The position numbers and the translations under genes were made by a program. The notes below the pieces were generated by a model. It searched no databases. It saw nothing but the letters and a program-made list of their open reading frames with translations, and was not told the DNA's origin. From Paenibacillus peoriae (GTDB lineage Bacteria; Bacillota; Bacilli; Paenibacillales; Paenibacillaceae), in assembly GCF_022531965.1 (NCBI RefSeq), contig NZ_CP092831.1, forward strand, positions 2,421,001-2,485,000: DNA of 64,000 nt, in the 5' to 3' direction. Positions 1 through 9,186 of the stretch are shown in pieces (within the stretch, counting starts at the first letter, position 1; the number at the start of each line of letters is the position of its first letter).

Positions 1-2091
1 GAAAGTGGCCACCAAACGATACGCCGTGACTTACACCAAGCCTTTTATACACATGAATCGCAGCTAATTGAGCTTAACACCGCGTTGCGCCGGGCTAGTG
101 GACATCTGGCAGATTACGGTCGGTTGTATTCTTCGTTCGAGCGTGTCCATTTGTCGATCTTGACGACAGCGGATGACCCCATGAACGTATTAATCCCTGA
201 AGTTACGCTGTTGGCGGAGTATATTTTTGCACAGTCTTTTAAATCGGTACAAATGGATCTGTATGTGTTGGTGAATGAAAGCGATCAGACTGCCCAATTT
301 GGCTACAGTAGTGCAACGTCCGTTGCTTTCATGCGAGAGTTGGACTATATCCAGAGTCCGGAGTATACGTTTACGGCACCGCTTCATATGACCGAGGACA
401 AATTGACCATTCCGGTATCCCATGCTCCATCGCCGTTGTTCGATCTCGTCTATGTGCTGTCCGACAAGAACGAACGCGGCGTAACGGTGCCGAATAGTCT
501 GCGAGAAAGCTGTGACATCATTTGCCACATTCAGCTTCTTAAAAACCGTTATCAGGCAGGAGATTCCTATCGGTCACAGGATGGGGGATACAACAATACA
601 TCGTTTAAAAACAACATCATGACGGAATCCGGGCGGCAGGGTTATGTGTCGGCTGGATTTTCCCGAGTCAACCGCCCTAACCAGTCAATCGCACTTACGG
701 TGCTGTATCACTTTTATGTGAAGCTGTTAGAGCGTATGAGAACAGAGCAGGAGTGGGACATACGCGATAAGCTGAATTATTTTGGTTTAGATGCTGCTGA
801 GCGCGGTCGCACGCGAAATGATCTAGTTCCTGGTAATGAAGCGATCACGGACATGAGTGCACTGATGACCAGCGGAGCCAGCTACGGCTCGTTGAAGCGA
901 ATGACATTACGTGAGGCGGAGGAAGCCTTGTTTGGTCAGGGCTGCGAAGCCTTTTTCCGTGATAATTGTGAACGGATTGTGCACAAACGGTTGGGAGATT
1001 TTCAGGCGGAATCAGGTCTGCAGTTGGCTGTGAATGCAGCTGCCAAGGAATATCCTGAAATCGGATTTTTCGAGCTGACAGACTGGACGGATGAAAATAA
1101 AACAGGGAATGTGCTTACGGCTGTTCGGGGGCTGATTCGGGATACGTCCAATGACTTGCAGATTAGTGCCGCTGAACTGGATACCCTGTATAACGGGCGG
1201 GTGGAGGACCAGCCTTTTCAACGACTACCACTCATGGATAAGCATAATGTGCGCAGCTTGATCCGTTACCTGACCGAGACAGTTTACGGGCACAAGCTGC
1301 ACATGCTGCGGATTCAAGCGGATTTGGAGTTACTTCGCCGCTATGAACTGGCACTAGAGAAATGGCATGCACAAGCGAAGCATATTACAGTACAGCTTGC
1401 CAGCCTGGAGCGTGAACTGCATCAAGCTGCAACGGACAGTATTCGGCAGGCCGACAGTTACACAGGTCAAAACCTGTTCGAGTATTACGAGCGTGTGACA
1501 GAGGATGTCATGCGTGAGCTGGAAAGCAAGCGGGGAAAATCTATATTCTTTGATACCCGGCATATGGGGTCTGTATCCGGATTGCTGGACGGGGGTCTGT
1601 CCGCATTGGTGGATCGACTTACGCTGACCTGTCGTACCTTGATTCTCAGTTCACAGCCGTTTAATCAGACCTTCGAAGAAGAATTATTGCGGCGTGCGAA
1701 TGTAGCTGCTGCATATGAAAATCGGCTGGTCGTTCCGAAGGATGAGCTGTTTAGAAAACTGTATCAAACGTTAGAGGAACATGGCGGAATTAACGTACGT
1801 TTGCTCGACTATACCCATGAGCATCGGTATGAAGAAAAGTACTTCTTTGGTGACTACGAAGGCGAATTTCTTCCTTATGCGATGGATGTGGACATTACTT
1901 CGCGTATTTACAAACTGGGTTTTGTGCATGAGCGTCGCAGTAGCGGGGTGGAAAAACTGCATTTGATGGGCGGCTTCCATCTGGAGGATCTGATGGTTTA
2001 CCGCAACGGCAAAACGTATTATGAGACATATACTGCGAATGGTTTCGTGTTTCACGGAATCGACGTGGACCGGTTGCCGGAATTGCGGTAG
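1..2091 (+). CDS. Tubulin-like protein of a GTPase/VWA system, C-terminal part (5' end outside window)
   Basis: The reading frame is open from the first base, so this is the 3' part of a longer gene; the first start-like codon inside the window (TTG at 85) has no ribosome binding site. About 697 residues are visible, without signal peptide or membrane segments. A stretch around residues 140-160 (PLFDLVYVLSDKNERG) resembles the segment that follows the nucleotide-binding half of bacterial tubulin-like proteins (Tubulin_2 type). The glycine-rich GTP-binding loop that would prove this would lie upstream of the window. It is the first visible gene of a five-gene co-oriented cluster, 46 bp before the VWA gene. 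Tubulin-like proteins are known companions of GTPase/GAP1/VWA clusters, which supports the call, but it remains an inference. Confidence 0.45.
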   Translation, partial: ESGHQTIRRDLHQAFYTHESQLIELNTALRRASGHLADYGRLYSSFERVHLSILTTADDPMNVLIPEVTLLAEYIFAQSFKSVQMDLYVLVNESDQTAQFGYSSATSVAFMRELDYIQSPEYTFTAPLHMTEDKLTIPVSHAPSPLFDLVYVLSDKNERGVTVPNSLRESCDIICHIQLLKNRYQAGDSYRSQDGGYNNTSFKNNIMTESGRQGYVSAGFSRVNRPNQSIALTVLYHFYVKLLERMRTEQEWDIRDKLNYFGLDAAERGRTRNDLVPGNEAITDMSALMTSGASYGSLKRMTLREAEEALFGQGCEAFFRDNCERIVHKRLGDFQAESGLQLAVNAAAKEYPEIGFFELTDWTDENKTGNVLTAVRGLIRDTSNDLQISAAELDTLYNGRVEDQPFQRLPLMDKHNVRSLIRYLTETVYGHKLHMLRIQADLELLRRYELALEKWHAQAKHITVQLASLERELHQAATDSIRQADSYTGQNLFEYYERVTEDVMRELESKRGKSIFFDTRHMGSVSGLLDGGLSALVDRLTLTCRTLILSSQPFNQTFEEELLRRANVAAAYENRLVVPKDELFRKLYQTLEEHGGINVRLLDYTHEHRYEEKYFFGDYEGEFLPYAMDVDITSRIYKLGFVHERRSSGVEKLHLMGGFHLEDLMVYRNGKTYYETYTANGFVFHGIDVDRLPELR

Positions 2092-2137
2092 CCACATATT
2101 CATCCTACTTTAATGATGGAAGGAAGCAACGATTCTT

Positions 2138-3427
2138 ATGAAGCAGCGTAAATTTAACGTTCTCCTATTACTGTTCGGCTTGCTGGGCGCTGTAGTAGGC
2201 TTCATCTTGGGAGAGCTTATTCTTCACAAATTGATAGGGCACTGGCCGCATATCATCGTGATCGGGCTGTATTTTGGCATCATGGCCCTGTGCATTGGCC
2301 TAGGCTGTCTGATTGGCGAACTGATTTCGCCACAGTTAAATGGACATTCATGGCGGCAGCGCTACTCCGGGTTATCCTGGAAGTTACTGGTGCCTGCTAC
2401 GTTGGTGATGTTGTTCGTGGCAGGTCTGCTATTGGAGTTGGGCTATCAGGTTAACCCTGAAGGGCGCAAGAGCGTACAGGACCTCGTACTTGTGATTGAT
2501 AATTCCGGAAGTATGCAACAAACAGATCCTGATAATGAACGCCTAACGGCTGCCAAGAGTCTGATTGGTCAAATGGATGGAGACAAGCGGGTAGCCATTG
2601 TTTCATTTGATTCTACTGCACAGTTGGTTCAGCCGTTTACTCCCATTCGCACAGATGCAGAGAAGCAAGCGGTTTATTCCAAAATCGATAGTATGCAGAC
2701 TATAATGTCAGGCGGTACGGAGATCAGACTTGCTTTGGACGAGACGATCAAGGAGATTGAAACCCAAGGCAATGCAGAAAAAGGTTCTCTCGTTATTATG
2801 CTCTCTGATGGCTTTAGCGAGTTGGATACCCAGACAGCATTGGCTCCTTATATCGCGCGCCAGATTCCGGTCAATACAATTGGGCTGAAACTGGCAGAGT
2901 CGGATGGTATAGCCTTATTGCAAAATATTGCTAACCTGACAGGCGGAACTTATTCTAATGTAGCCAATGCCCAAGGACTTACTCAGGCGTTCGGTAAAAT
3001 ATATAACAAAATCGGTGATCGCACACTGGTAACGGAGCGGACAGGTGAATATGCCGACAGTCTGTATTTTGCCATTTATCGTGTAACGGCTCTGGTCATT
3101 ATCGGCGCTCTATTGGGATTAGCTCTTGGGCTGATGTTCGATAACCGTTTTCTTGCACGGAACTTCGCCATTGGTGGAGTCCCGGCAGGCTTGCTCGCTG
3201 GCTTTATTTTGGAAAAAGGATTATCTGGATCGCCTATAGGAGACTTGATGATTCGTTTGTTGGCAGCGCTCGTACTGGCAGCCCTTATTGCTATCTTTTC
3301 GCTTGTTCTGCCGATTGCGGAAAATACTCGCCGATCTTCCGGTGGAGGAAGTCAGGGTGAGTCGTCAGGACGCCGGAGAGGGGCAGCGGAAGCCCCGACG
3401 CGCAATCGACGCAGCAGTGGATTTTAG
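2138..3427 (+). CDS. VWA-domain membrane protein
   Basis: The 429-residue protein has three predicted N-terminal membrane segments (about residues 8-30, 38-62, 83-103), then a von Willebrand factor A domain (about 113-290) and three more hydrophobic segments (about 315-335, 343-360, 370-393) before an Arg/Ser/Gly-rich tail. The metal-ion-dependent adhesion site is complete: D121-x-S-G-S125, T194 in SGGT and D224 in SDG. VWA domains hold a divalent cation and bind partner proteins. Because the domain lies between membrane segments, it may face either side, depending on topology. It sits between the tubulin-like gene and a small unknown gene, 18 bp before the latter, and probably acts as the membrane scaffold or sensor of the GTPase system. 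Confidence 0.85.
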   Translation: MKQRKFNVLLLLFGLLGAVVGFILGELILHKLIGHWPHIIVIGLYFGIMALCIGLGCLIGELISPQLNGHSWRQRYSGLSWKLLVPATLVMLFVAGLLLELGYQVNPEGRKSVQDLVLVIDNSGSMQQTDPDNERLTAAKSLIGQMDGDKRVAIVSFDSTAQLVQPFTPIRTDAEKQAVYSKIDSMQTIMSGGTEIRLALDETIKEIETQGNAEKGSLVIMLSDGFSELDTQTALAPYIARQIPVNTIGLKLAESDGIALLQNIANLTGGTYSNVANAQGLTQAFGKIYNKIGDRTLVTERTGEYADSLYFAIYRVTALVIIGALLGLALGLMFDNRFLARNFAIGGVPAGLLAGFILEKGLSGSPIGDLMIRLLAALVLAALIAIFSLVLPIAENTRRSSGGGSQGESSGRRRGAAEAPTRNRRSSGF

Positions 3428-3445
3428 AACGGGAGGCTGGAACTT

Positions 3446-4099
3446 ATGCAGTATAGGGAAGCACAGCCCGGTGATCCTATTATTTCGGAGCTGAGCCACA
3501 AAATTGATGACAACCGGGTTGTGTTACGCTGGCAGTGGCCTGAGGGCGCAGCCGTGGTATATATTGCGAAACAATCAGCCGATGCAGGTGTGAATGGGCA
3601 AAATGAAGGTGAAGTTTTACCGCCTTTTTCAAGCCTAAAACTTTTTACACGCGAGGAGTATAAGGCTGCTGGCAGCTATCGTGACCGAATTGAAGGCATT
3701 GGACGCGTGCGGTATACCGTGTATCCGGCTGTTCGGGAGGATGGAGACACTTACGTGATCCGTCAGCAAGACGGAGCCAACCAACTGGAGTTGAGCACCG
3801 GAAGGGCTAAAATCAGATATGCGGTTCACCATAAAAAAGGCTGGTTTCGCAGCCGCAAAACCGTCCAAATTCAGGTGACAGCCGAAGTTCCTGTCCCGCA
3901 GGAGGCGCTTTGCTACGTGAAGAAGCGTGGGGGCTATCCCGCAGATCGGGACGATGGAACCTTGTATCCGTTCACAGCACCTTTTGTTGCGGGACGGAAT
4001 GTTTTACCCGCTGTTGAAGTGGGGGGAGATGAATATGTGCGGCTGTTTTTTACGGACGGCCAGAAATATGGCACGGTATATGAATTAGTTCCTGAATGA
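3446..4099 (+). CDS. Uncharacterised protein of the GTPase system
   Basis: This 217-residue protein has a good start (GGGAGG about 10 nt before the ATG). It is soluble, with no signal peptide, membrane helix or cysteine cluster. The sequence alternates short hydrophobic and charged stretches as expected for a beta-sandwich: residues about 20-35 read VVLRWQWPEGAAVVYIA, similar in style to fibronectin-III-like strands. I do not recognise the family. It is 18 bp after the VWA gene and 16 bp before the GTPase gene, so it is almost certainly cotranscribed and part of the same system, perhaps as an adaptor. Confidence 0.7.
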   Translation: MQYREAQPGDPIISELSHKIDDNRVVLRWQWPEGAAVVYIAKQSADAGVNGQNEGEVLPPFSSLKLFTREEYKAAGSYRDRIEGIGRVRYTVYPAVREDGDTYVIRQQDGANQLELSTGRAKIRYAVHHKKGWFRSRKTVQIQVTAEVPVPQEALCYVKKRGGYPADRDDGTLYPFTAPFVAGRNVLPAVEVGGDEYVRLFFTDGQKYGTVYELVPE

Positions 4100-4115
4100 A
4101 AGGAGGCCGCAACCG

Positions 4116-5381
4116 ATGAGTTTTCTTAGCAATTTATTCAGAAGAAAGCCACAGGCAGCGCCAAGGCCGTTATTTTATGATATTGTGTGCCCTTATTGCT
4201 TTAGTAAATTCTCCCCGGAGGAAGTAGTATTCCGTGCTTCTCATCACCGTGAAGATGACGAGGACTACGCTTTGGGTGAAGATGAGCTGTTGAACAAATA
4301 TCGGGAGCGTTTTGGCTTGGACAGTGTGCATGATATGGAGGCGATTTTACATCCCCTTGATGTTCCTGAGGAACATCGATTGTATTCTGATCATGTACTG
4401 ACAGGACTGACCGACCGTTATGGCGAGCTGACGCGTCACCGACTGTGCCCGCACTGCCATAACGAGTTGCCCGTGACTGCGGGTAAGGTGCCTAGCAATA
4501 TCATTTCGATTATTGGAGCTTCGCAGGCAGGGAAATCTGTTTATATGACCTCCCTGATTCACACGCTGCAACATGTTACGGCCGATCATTTTGACGCGGC
4601 TTGCATGCCACTCAATGCAGAGATCAGCCGAAAGTTCCGCACCATGTATGAGGAACCCTTATTTGAAAGAGGCGATCTGCTTACATCGACACAAAAAGAA
4701 AAGATGCAGGAGCCTTTTATTTTCCAGTTTGTGTTTAAGGATGAGGAAAAGCCGCCACTGACGCTGGTGTTTTTTGATGTTGCCGGTGAGGGAATGGTAG
4801 ATCAGGACTATCTGGGACTGCATGGGCAGCATATTAAGAATTCTGCAGGTATTCTCTTTATGGTCGATCCACTACAAATCCGCTCTATTCGGGAGCGCAT
4901 TAAGATTAACCTTGGCGATAAGCCGGGTGAGTGGGTCTCACAATATGATGAACCGCGTGACGTTGTACTTACGATGTTCGGTGATTTTATCGCCTATCAG
5001 GAAAAAGGGAAAACGGACATTCCGACCGCTGTCGTCCTGACCAAAAGTGATATGCTTACTGCGTTGGCAGATGAAGAAGGCACATACATCAAGACGAACA
5101 GCAATATTTTTAATCCGATGGAGCATCGCAAATATATGGATTTGGATGAGTTTGCGAACATTGATGGCGAAGTTCGGCGCTTCATCGAAAAGGTGGATAA
5201 ACCGTTCAAGGGCACGATGGATGTATATTTTACGGATACGGCCTATTTCGCGGTTTCCGCGCTGGGTAGCAATCCGGTTGAGCAAAAGCTGCAAGGGTTG
5301 GTTAGTCCGATCCGTGTGGATGAGCCATTTATTTGGCTGCTTTATAAGTTGAAGTACATTGAGGGGAGAGAATCACAGTGA
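4116..5381 (+). CDS. TRAFAC-type GTPase with split zinc ribbon (DO-GTPase-like)
   Basis: The 421-residue protein carries a full set of GTPase motifs: P-loop GASQAGKS (134-141), G3 DVAGEG (221-226) and G4 TKSD (309-312). Before the P-loop are two CxxC knuckles, C25/C28 and C111/C114, which together would form a zinc ribbon. The layout (zinc ribbon, then a TRAFAC-type GTPase domain, with a GAP1-N2 protein encoded next door) matches the double-GTPase (DO-GTPase) family described in computational surveys of bacterial conflict systems. It has no membrane segment. Start ATG follows AAAGGAGG. The stop overlaps the next gene by 4 nt, so translation is probably coupled and the two products are likely partners: GTPase and GTPase-associated protein. 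Confidence 0.8.
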   Translation: MSFLSNLFRRKPQAAPRPLFYDIVCPYCFSKFSPEEVVFRASHHREDDEDYALGEDELLNKYRERFGLDSVHDMEAILHPLDVPEEHRLYSDHVLTGLTDRYGELTRHRLCPHCHNELPVTAGKVPSNIISIIGASQAGKSVYMTSLIHTLQHVTADHFDAACMPLNAEISRKFRTMYEEPLFERGDLLTSTQKEKMQEPFIFQFVFKDEEKPPLTLVFFDVAGEGMVDQDYLGLHGQHIKNSAGILFMVDPLQIRSIRERIKINLGDKPGEWVSQYDEPRDVVLTMFGDFIAYQEKGKTDIPTAVVLTKSDMLTALADEEGTYIKTNSNIFNPMEHRKYMDLDEFANIDGEVRRFIEKVDKPFKGTMDVYFTDTAYFAVSALGSNPVEQKLQGLVSPIRVDEPFIWLLYKLKYIEGRESQ

Positions 5382-8300
5382 GTTATGCTACCTCTCATTT
5401 GATACAACAGCAGATGTACACACGGGAACGGCGTGGTATTTTCCGTTCTACGGAAGGCTTCGATACAGTGGCTAATTCCAAAGGATTGGATGCTTCTTTT
5501 ATTAAAAAGGTGCTGCATCCCTTATGTGTATATGATGCGCCTGCTGCTTTGACGGCGCGCGGCGAGAAACAGGAAAGTGTCTATCCGGAAGCCATACATC
5601 TGGTACGGACGGAGTCCGGGGATGTAGTACTTGGCCGCAGTATTTATAAGGCTGCGGATTTTACTGGGCTACGAAGCGCCCTTTTCACGCACAACTATGT
5701 GATTCCAGCCGGACATGGTGAATCTCCGTCTGACTATAAGCAGTGGCTGAACACCTCCTTTGTTGATACTTATGATATTGAGCAGGGAACGGATTTGCCG
5801 GAATTGGAGCGTCTACCAGGTGGAAGTGTATTTCCGGCTGTTGACCCGTCTACAGTGCTGGCTCAATTGCAGCTGAGCGAAGAAGTGTTCAAACAGCTTT
5901 TATACGCAGTCATGATGTCCGCAGCGGGTCGCAAAAAGGTATACGTAGCGCTGAATGTTCCTGTAGAAGCGGTCGGATCTTCAGCCAAGCAACTGCTTGG
6001 TGTGTTATATGCAGCACTGCCTTATGCATTTCGCAACAGACTCGGATTTCTTACATATGCACAGGAACCAAACAGCAGAAAAGGCATTCACTTGATGTTT
6101 GTTGAGCCTTTTAGTTTGCGTCCCGGTGATCGGAATGTAGAAAAGGACTTTGTATTTGACCTGTCTAATCATAGTCGAATACTTAATGTGGATGCAGAGC
6201 AGGTGAGACAGCCGTATTTTGACTGGATCGTCCGTACGTTGTTGAATGGTGAGACGCCGGACGATTTCTTCAAATTTGCCGAGCAAATGCTGACAGGTAT
6301 GGAGGCCGGGCGTGATTTGACGCCATCCAGCTATCATGAGCTAATTACGTTGTACAGAATTGAGCAGGGAGAGCGGGCATTATACAACGAACAACGAATC
6401 ACTGTGTTACGAAGCCTGACTGATTATTTATCGCCACCCGATGCGCTGCCACGTAAAATGAGGCTGAATGATCTGTTTCTGTCGTTCTTTGATCATGAAT
6501 TTGATCGGGTGAAGGATGGATATATTCCGGATGTAGGCCTGGTAGATAGTTTCAAGGACTATTATAAAGTTCATGCACGCAGCAGCGAAAATCGGTTGGT
6601 GGAATATTTAATCCGTTCGCTAAACAATGCTTATACTGCCAGAAATACGGAAGCAGTCACGTATATTTATCATACAATTGAAGAGAATCCATCATTAGGC
6701 AAGGCATATTTTACGAAAGTGTTGGGTAATCCGGCACTGACAAAAATGCTGTTCATTCCCTACATGGACAGTCAGATGAAAAGAACACCGGATGCCAAGG
6801 GGCTGCTGGCTGTTGTGCACGAATGGGGCAGTAGGTATATCGAAGTGTCGGCGAATGCCGATTTTCAGCTTTTGGCAGAATCTGCACTGATGGGCCGACT
6901 GCGTGCGGAAAGAAAACCAGTAGAGGCTGTGGCTGCCATTCACCAACGATTGCGTCAATGGGACAGCAACTCTGCCGTAGGCAAACTGTCCCCGCTGGAG
7001 CAATCTGGATTGACAGAACGCTTGCAGGAAGCGTCGGATCGGTATTTACTTACCGAAGTAGAGCTAAAGGAAATATCACCCGATCAGGTCGTACAGATTC
7101 CTTTTTTCACACGGCCTGATTTGGTGCAGTGGGTTGGAAAGCTGCCTGCTCCTCTTAAGGGACAAGCTGTGCGATTAGTTGCGGCTTATGATTGGTTTAA
7201 CACGGAGGACCCGGAACCGTCGGTGCTGGACGGTCTGGAGCCCGGCGAAGTAGAAAAGGTACAGGATTGGGCTTACAGCTGGCTGCCCCAGCAGCTTGCG
7301 GAAGGCCATTTTGCCCGTCTGTTGCCTGCCTTTTATCGTTCTGACGGGCCGGGAGAGGGAATATTGGATTTCGCTCGCCTGGTCAGTTCGATTCGCAAAT
7401 GGGCAAAGGATAACGATACGATGTACCGCTTTATCCGATGGTCGGAGGAACACCCTGAGTTTGCTACTCCACGCGGCGGTTTTGAACCATCCTACAGACG
7501 TGCGCTACTTCTATTCTTCCAAAAGGAAGGACGAGAGGGACTGCATAAAAAAACGCTGTGGCGTCAATATTTTGAACCTGCGAAGCCTGCCTTTAAAAAT
7601 TTCTATTTGGCAGCAAAGCGTGAGACGGACACGCCTCTGGTCAAAACGCTTCGTCGTTTCCGTAAAGGTGGGGTGATTTCCGGGATCGTGCTGATTGTCA
7701 TTGCAGGTACGCTAGGCGGCCTGAAAGCAACCGGGGTGATCGGATCTGCTGACACACCTGCGCCTGTTGCCACTCCGAAGCCTGTACAACAACAGCCTGT
7801 AGAGCCTACAGTGCCCGTAAAAAAGGAGCCTACGGCGATAGTGACACATGTGCCTAATACCAAGTCCACTACGAAAATGGTCAAGCTGTTGTTTGCGTTT
7901 CAGACATCGACAGAGCAGGCAGAATTTAAGCCGAAGAAGCTCGTCATTGTCGGTGCGGATCAGCAGGAGCACTTATACGAAAATTTTACACTTGCTGAAC
8001 AGAACGACAAGGAAGCAGCCAGTAAGGCGAACAATGATCCATCCGGTGATGTAAACACTGGGAGCGCCACTACAAAAAGCACGACAGCAGATGGACAATC
8101 CACGGACAATGGTTCCACAGCTCGTGGGGGTACATCCAGTGGAAAAAGTGGTGATCAATCTGGAGCAGTGACTGGCAACACGGACGGAGGCTTGACTTCG
8201 GAGATTACTACTGAGGGTAGTGGCAATGGAGCAAATACAGACACAGACACTGACACACCATCGGAGTATGATCTGAAGAAGTATCCTTATCGTACGCTAT

Positions 8301-8395
8301 TGACCCTTTGGCAGCGGTTGGAACTGAATGATGCTAGCACGGTTACCGTTGATGGAGAAGAATATCCGCTAGTTCAAGTGAAAACTGCGGACTAA
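5378..8395 (+). CDS. GTPase-associated protein 1-like (GAP1-N2), membrane-anchored
   Basis: This 1005-residue protein starts at a GTG overlapping the GTPase stop (GGGGAGAG upstream). The N-terminus (QQQMYTRERRGIF then STEGFDTVA) matches what I recall of GAP1-N2 domains, the partners of TRAFAC GTPases in NTP-dependent conflict systems. A long helical middle region follows. One hydrophobic helix at about residues 764-785, just after Arg/Lys-rich sequence, should anchor the protein with the N-terminal part inside. The outer part has a Pro/Val linker, a Ser/Thr/Gly/Asp low-complexity stretch (about 880-965) and a short conserved-looking C-terminus. In the genome this is the last gene of the cluster, followed by a terminator. 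The family call is from memory of motifs; the biochemical role is unknown. Confidence 0.75.
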   Translation: MSYATSHLIQQQMYTRERRGIFRSTEGFDTVANSKGLDASFIKKVLHPLCVYDAPAALTARGEKQESVYPEAIHLVRTESGDVVLGRSIYKAADFTGLRSALFTHNYVIPAGHGESPSDYKQWLNTSFVDTYDIEQGTDLPELERLPGGSVFPAVDPSTVLAQLQLSEEVFKQLLYAVMMSAAGRKKVYVALNVPVEAVGSSAKQLLGVLYAALPYAFRNRLGFLTYAQEPNSRKGIHLMFVEPFSLRPGDRNVEKDFVFDLSNHSRILNVDAEQVRQPYFDWIVRTLLNGETPDDFFKFAEQMLTGMEAGRDLTPSSYHELITLYRIEQGERALYNEQRITVLRSLTDYLSPPDALPRKMRLNDLFLSFFDHEFDRVKDGYIPDVGLVDSFKDYYKVHARSSENRLVEYLIRSLNNAYTARNTEAVTYIYHTIEENPSLGKAYFTKVLGNPALTKMLFIPYMDSQMKRTPDAKGLLAVVHEWGSRYIEVSANADFQLLAESALMGRLRAERKPVEAVAAIHQRLRQWDSNSAVGKLSPLEQSGLTERLQEASDRYLLTEVELKEISPDQVVQIPFFTRPDLVQWVGKLPAPLKGQAVRLVAAYDWFNTEDPEPSVLDGLEPGEVEKVQDWAYSWLPQQLAEGHFARLLPAFYRSDGPGEGILDFARLVSSIRKWAKDNDTMYRFIRWSEEHPEFATPRGGFEPSYRRALLLFFQKEGREGLHKKTLWRQYFEPAKPAFKNFYLAAKRETDTPLVKTLRRFRKGGVISGIVLIVIAGTLGGLKATGVIGSADTPAPVATPKPVQQQPVEPTVPVKKEPTAIVTHVPNTKSTTKMVKLLFAFQTSTEQAEFKPKKLVIVGADQQEHLYENFTLAEQNDKEAASKANNDPSGDVNTGSATTKSTTADGQSTDNGSTARGGTSSGKSGDQSGAVTGNTDGGLTSEITTEGSGNGANTDTDTDTPSEYDLKKYPYRTLLTLWQRLELNDASTVTVDGEEYPLVQVKTAD

Positions 8396-8431
8396 GCAAC
8401 TATAAAACAGAAATGAATGATGAATGAAGTA

Positions 8432-8467
8432 AAAGACGGGTTTCCTTCAAAGGACTCGTCTTTTATT
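8432..8467 (+). terminator. Rho-independent terminator of the GTPase cluster
   Basis: AAAGACG pairs with CGTCTTT with further pairing toward the loop, followed by TTTTATT. It lies 36 bp after the GAP1-like stop codon. Confidence 0.75.
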
Positions 8468-8544
8468 GTGCCTATATTTCCATAAAGGATGAATTTGTAA
8501 TTCAAAATTAACCCTATCTAATAAAGCATCATGTTACGAAAGTA

Positions 8545-8573
8545 TTGACACTAAGTAGACAGCTGATTAAAAT
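8545..8573 (+). promoter_or_regulatory. Sigma-A type promoter for marR-MFS operon
   Basis: A perfect -35 TTGACA (8545-8550) is followed after 17 bp by TAAAAT (8568-8573). Confidence 0.65.
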
Positions 8574-8574
8574 T

Positions 8575-8590
8575 AGTTGGAATTCAAACT
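8575..8590. promoter_or_regulatory. Palindromic operator, probably for the MarR regulator
   Basis: The 16-bp sequence AGTTGGAATTCAAACT is an inverted repeat with a single mismatched pair (half-site AGTTnGAA). It lies immediately after the -10 box, about where transcription would start, and just upstream of the MarR-family gene, as expected for autorepression. Confidence 0.55.
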
Positions 8591-8676
8591 ATTAAAATTA
8601 GATAGATATGGAGGTTCGTAGTGAGATGGGAAGCGAGGTGTATCCCGTTTGTCTTCCTTGGGAGGAAGAGAGCACG

Positions 8677-9093
8677 ATGTATTTAATTAAATGGATTTTC
8701 ACTACCGTCCGGCGCGAAATTGAAATAGCACTGCGCCCTTTGGGGCTCACCTCCCCACAATCGCAGACGCTCTATATACTGGCGATGTCGCCTGGAGTCA
8801 CCAATACGGATTTGGAAAAGCTATTGCTTATTGATAAATCAAGCGTTACTAGCCTGGTTAACGGGATCGTTAAGAAAAACTGGGCAGTACGCAAAAGTCA
8901 CCCGGAAGATGCACGCATGAAGCAAATCTATTTGACTGAGGAAGGCTTGAAGATTCACAAGGTAGCTGAACGTACTATTGAGGCAATTAAAAGCTCGGTA
9001 GGGGAAACGTTATCTGTCGGAGAATCGGAGACGCTGCGCGGCCTGCTTAAAAAAATTCTCCGCGACTACCACCCTGCGGACGCCCGTGCATGA
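8677..9093 (+). CDS. MarR-family transcriptional regulator
   Basis: The start chosen is ATG 8677, preceded by GGAGG; it gives 138 residues, typical of MarR proteins. Upstream in-frame starts (8608, 8626) are possible but only add a non-conserved tail. The winged helix-turn-helix is visible around residues 45-85, including TDLEKLLLIDKSSVTSLVN and a basic wing with the conserved D-R/K pattern (HPEDARMKQIYLTEEG). MarR proteins are dimeric repressors released by small ligands, often drugs. It lies upstream of a multidrug exporter gene in the same direction and probably controls both its own gene and the exporter through the palindrome at 8575-8590. Confidence 0.88.
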   Translation: MYLIKWIFTTVRREIEIALRPLGLTSPQSQTLYILAMSPGVTNTDLEKLLLIDKSSVTSLVNGIVKKNWAVRKSHPEDARMKQIYLTEEGLKIHKVAERTIEAIKSSVGETLSVGESETLRGLLKKILRDYHPADARA

Positions 9094-9186
9094 GCGAATA
9101 TATAGAGATTTTACCCGGATAGGAGTATTCAAAAGCAGTGAATTACGATCTTAGATAAGAGGTTTACAGGAGAGGGAGACAACCAA

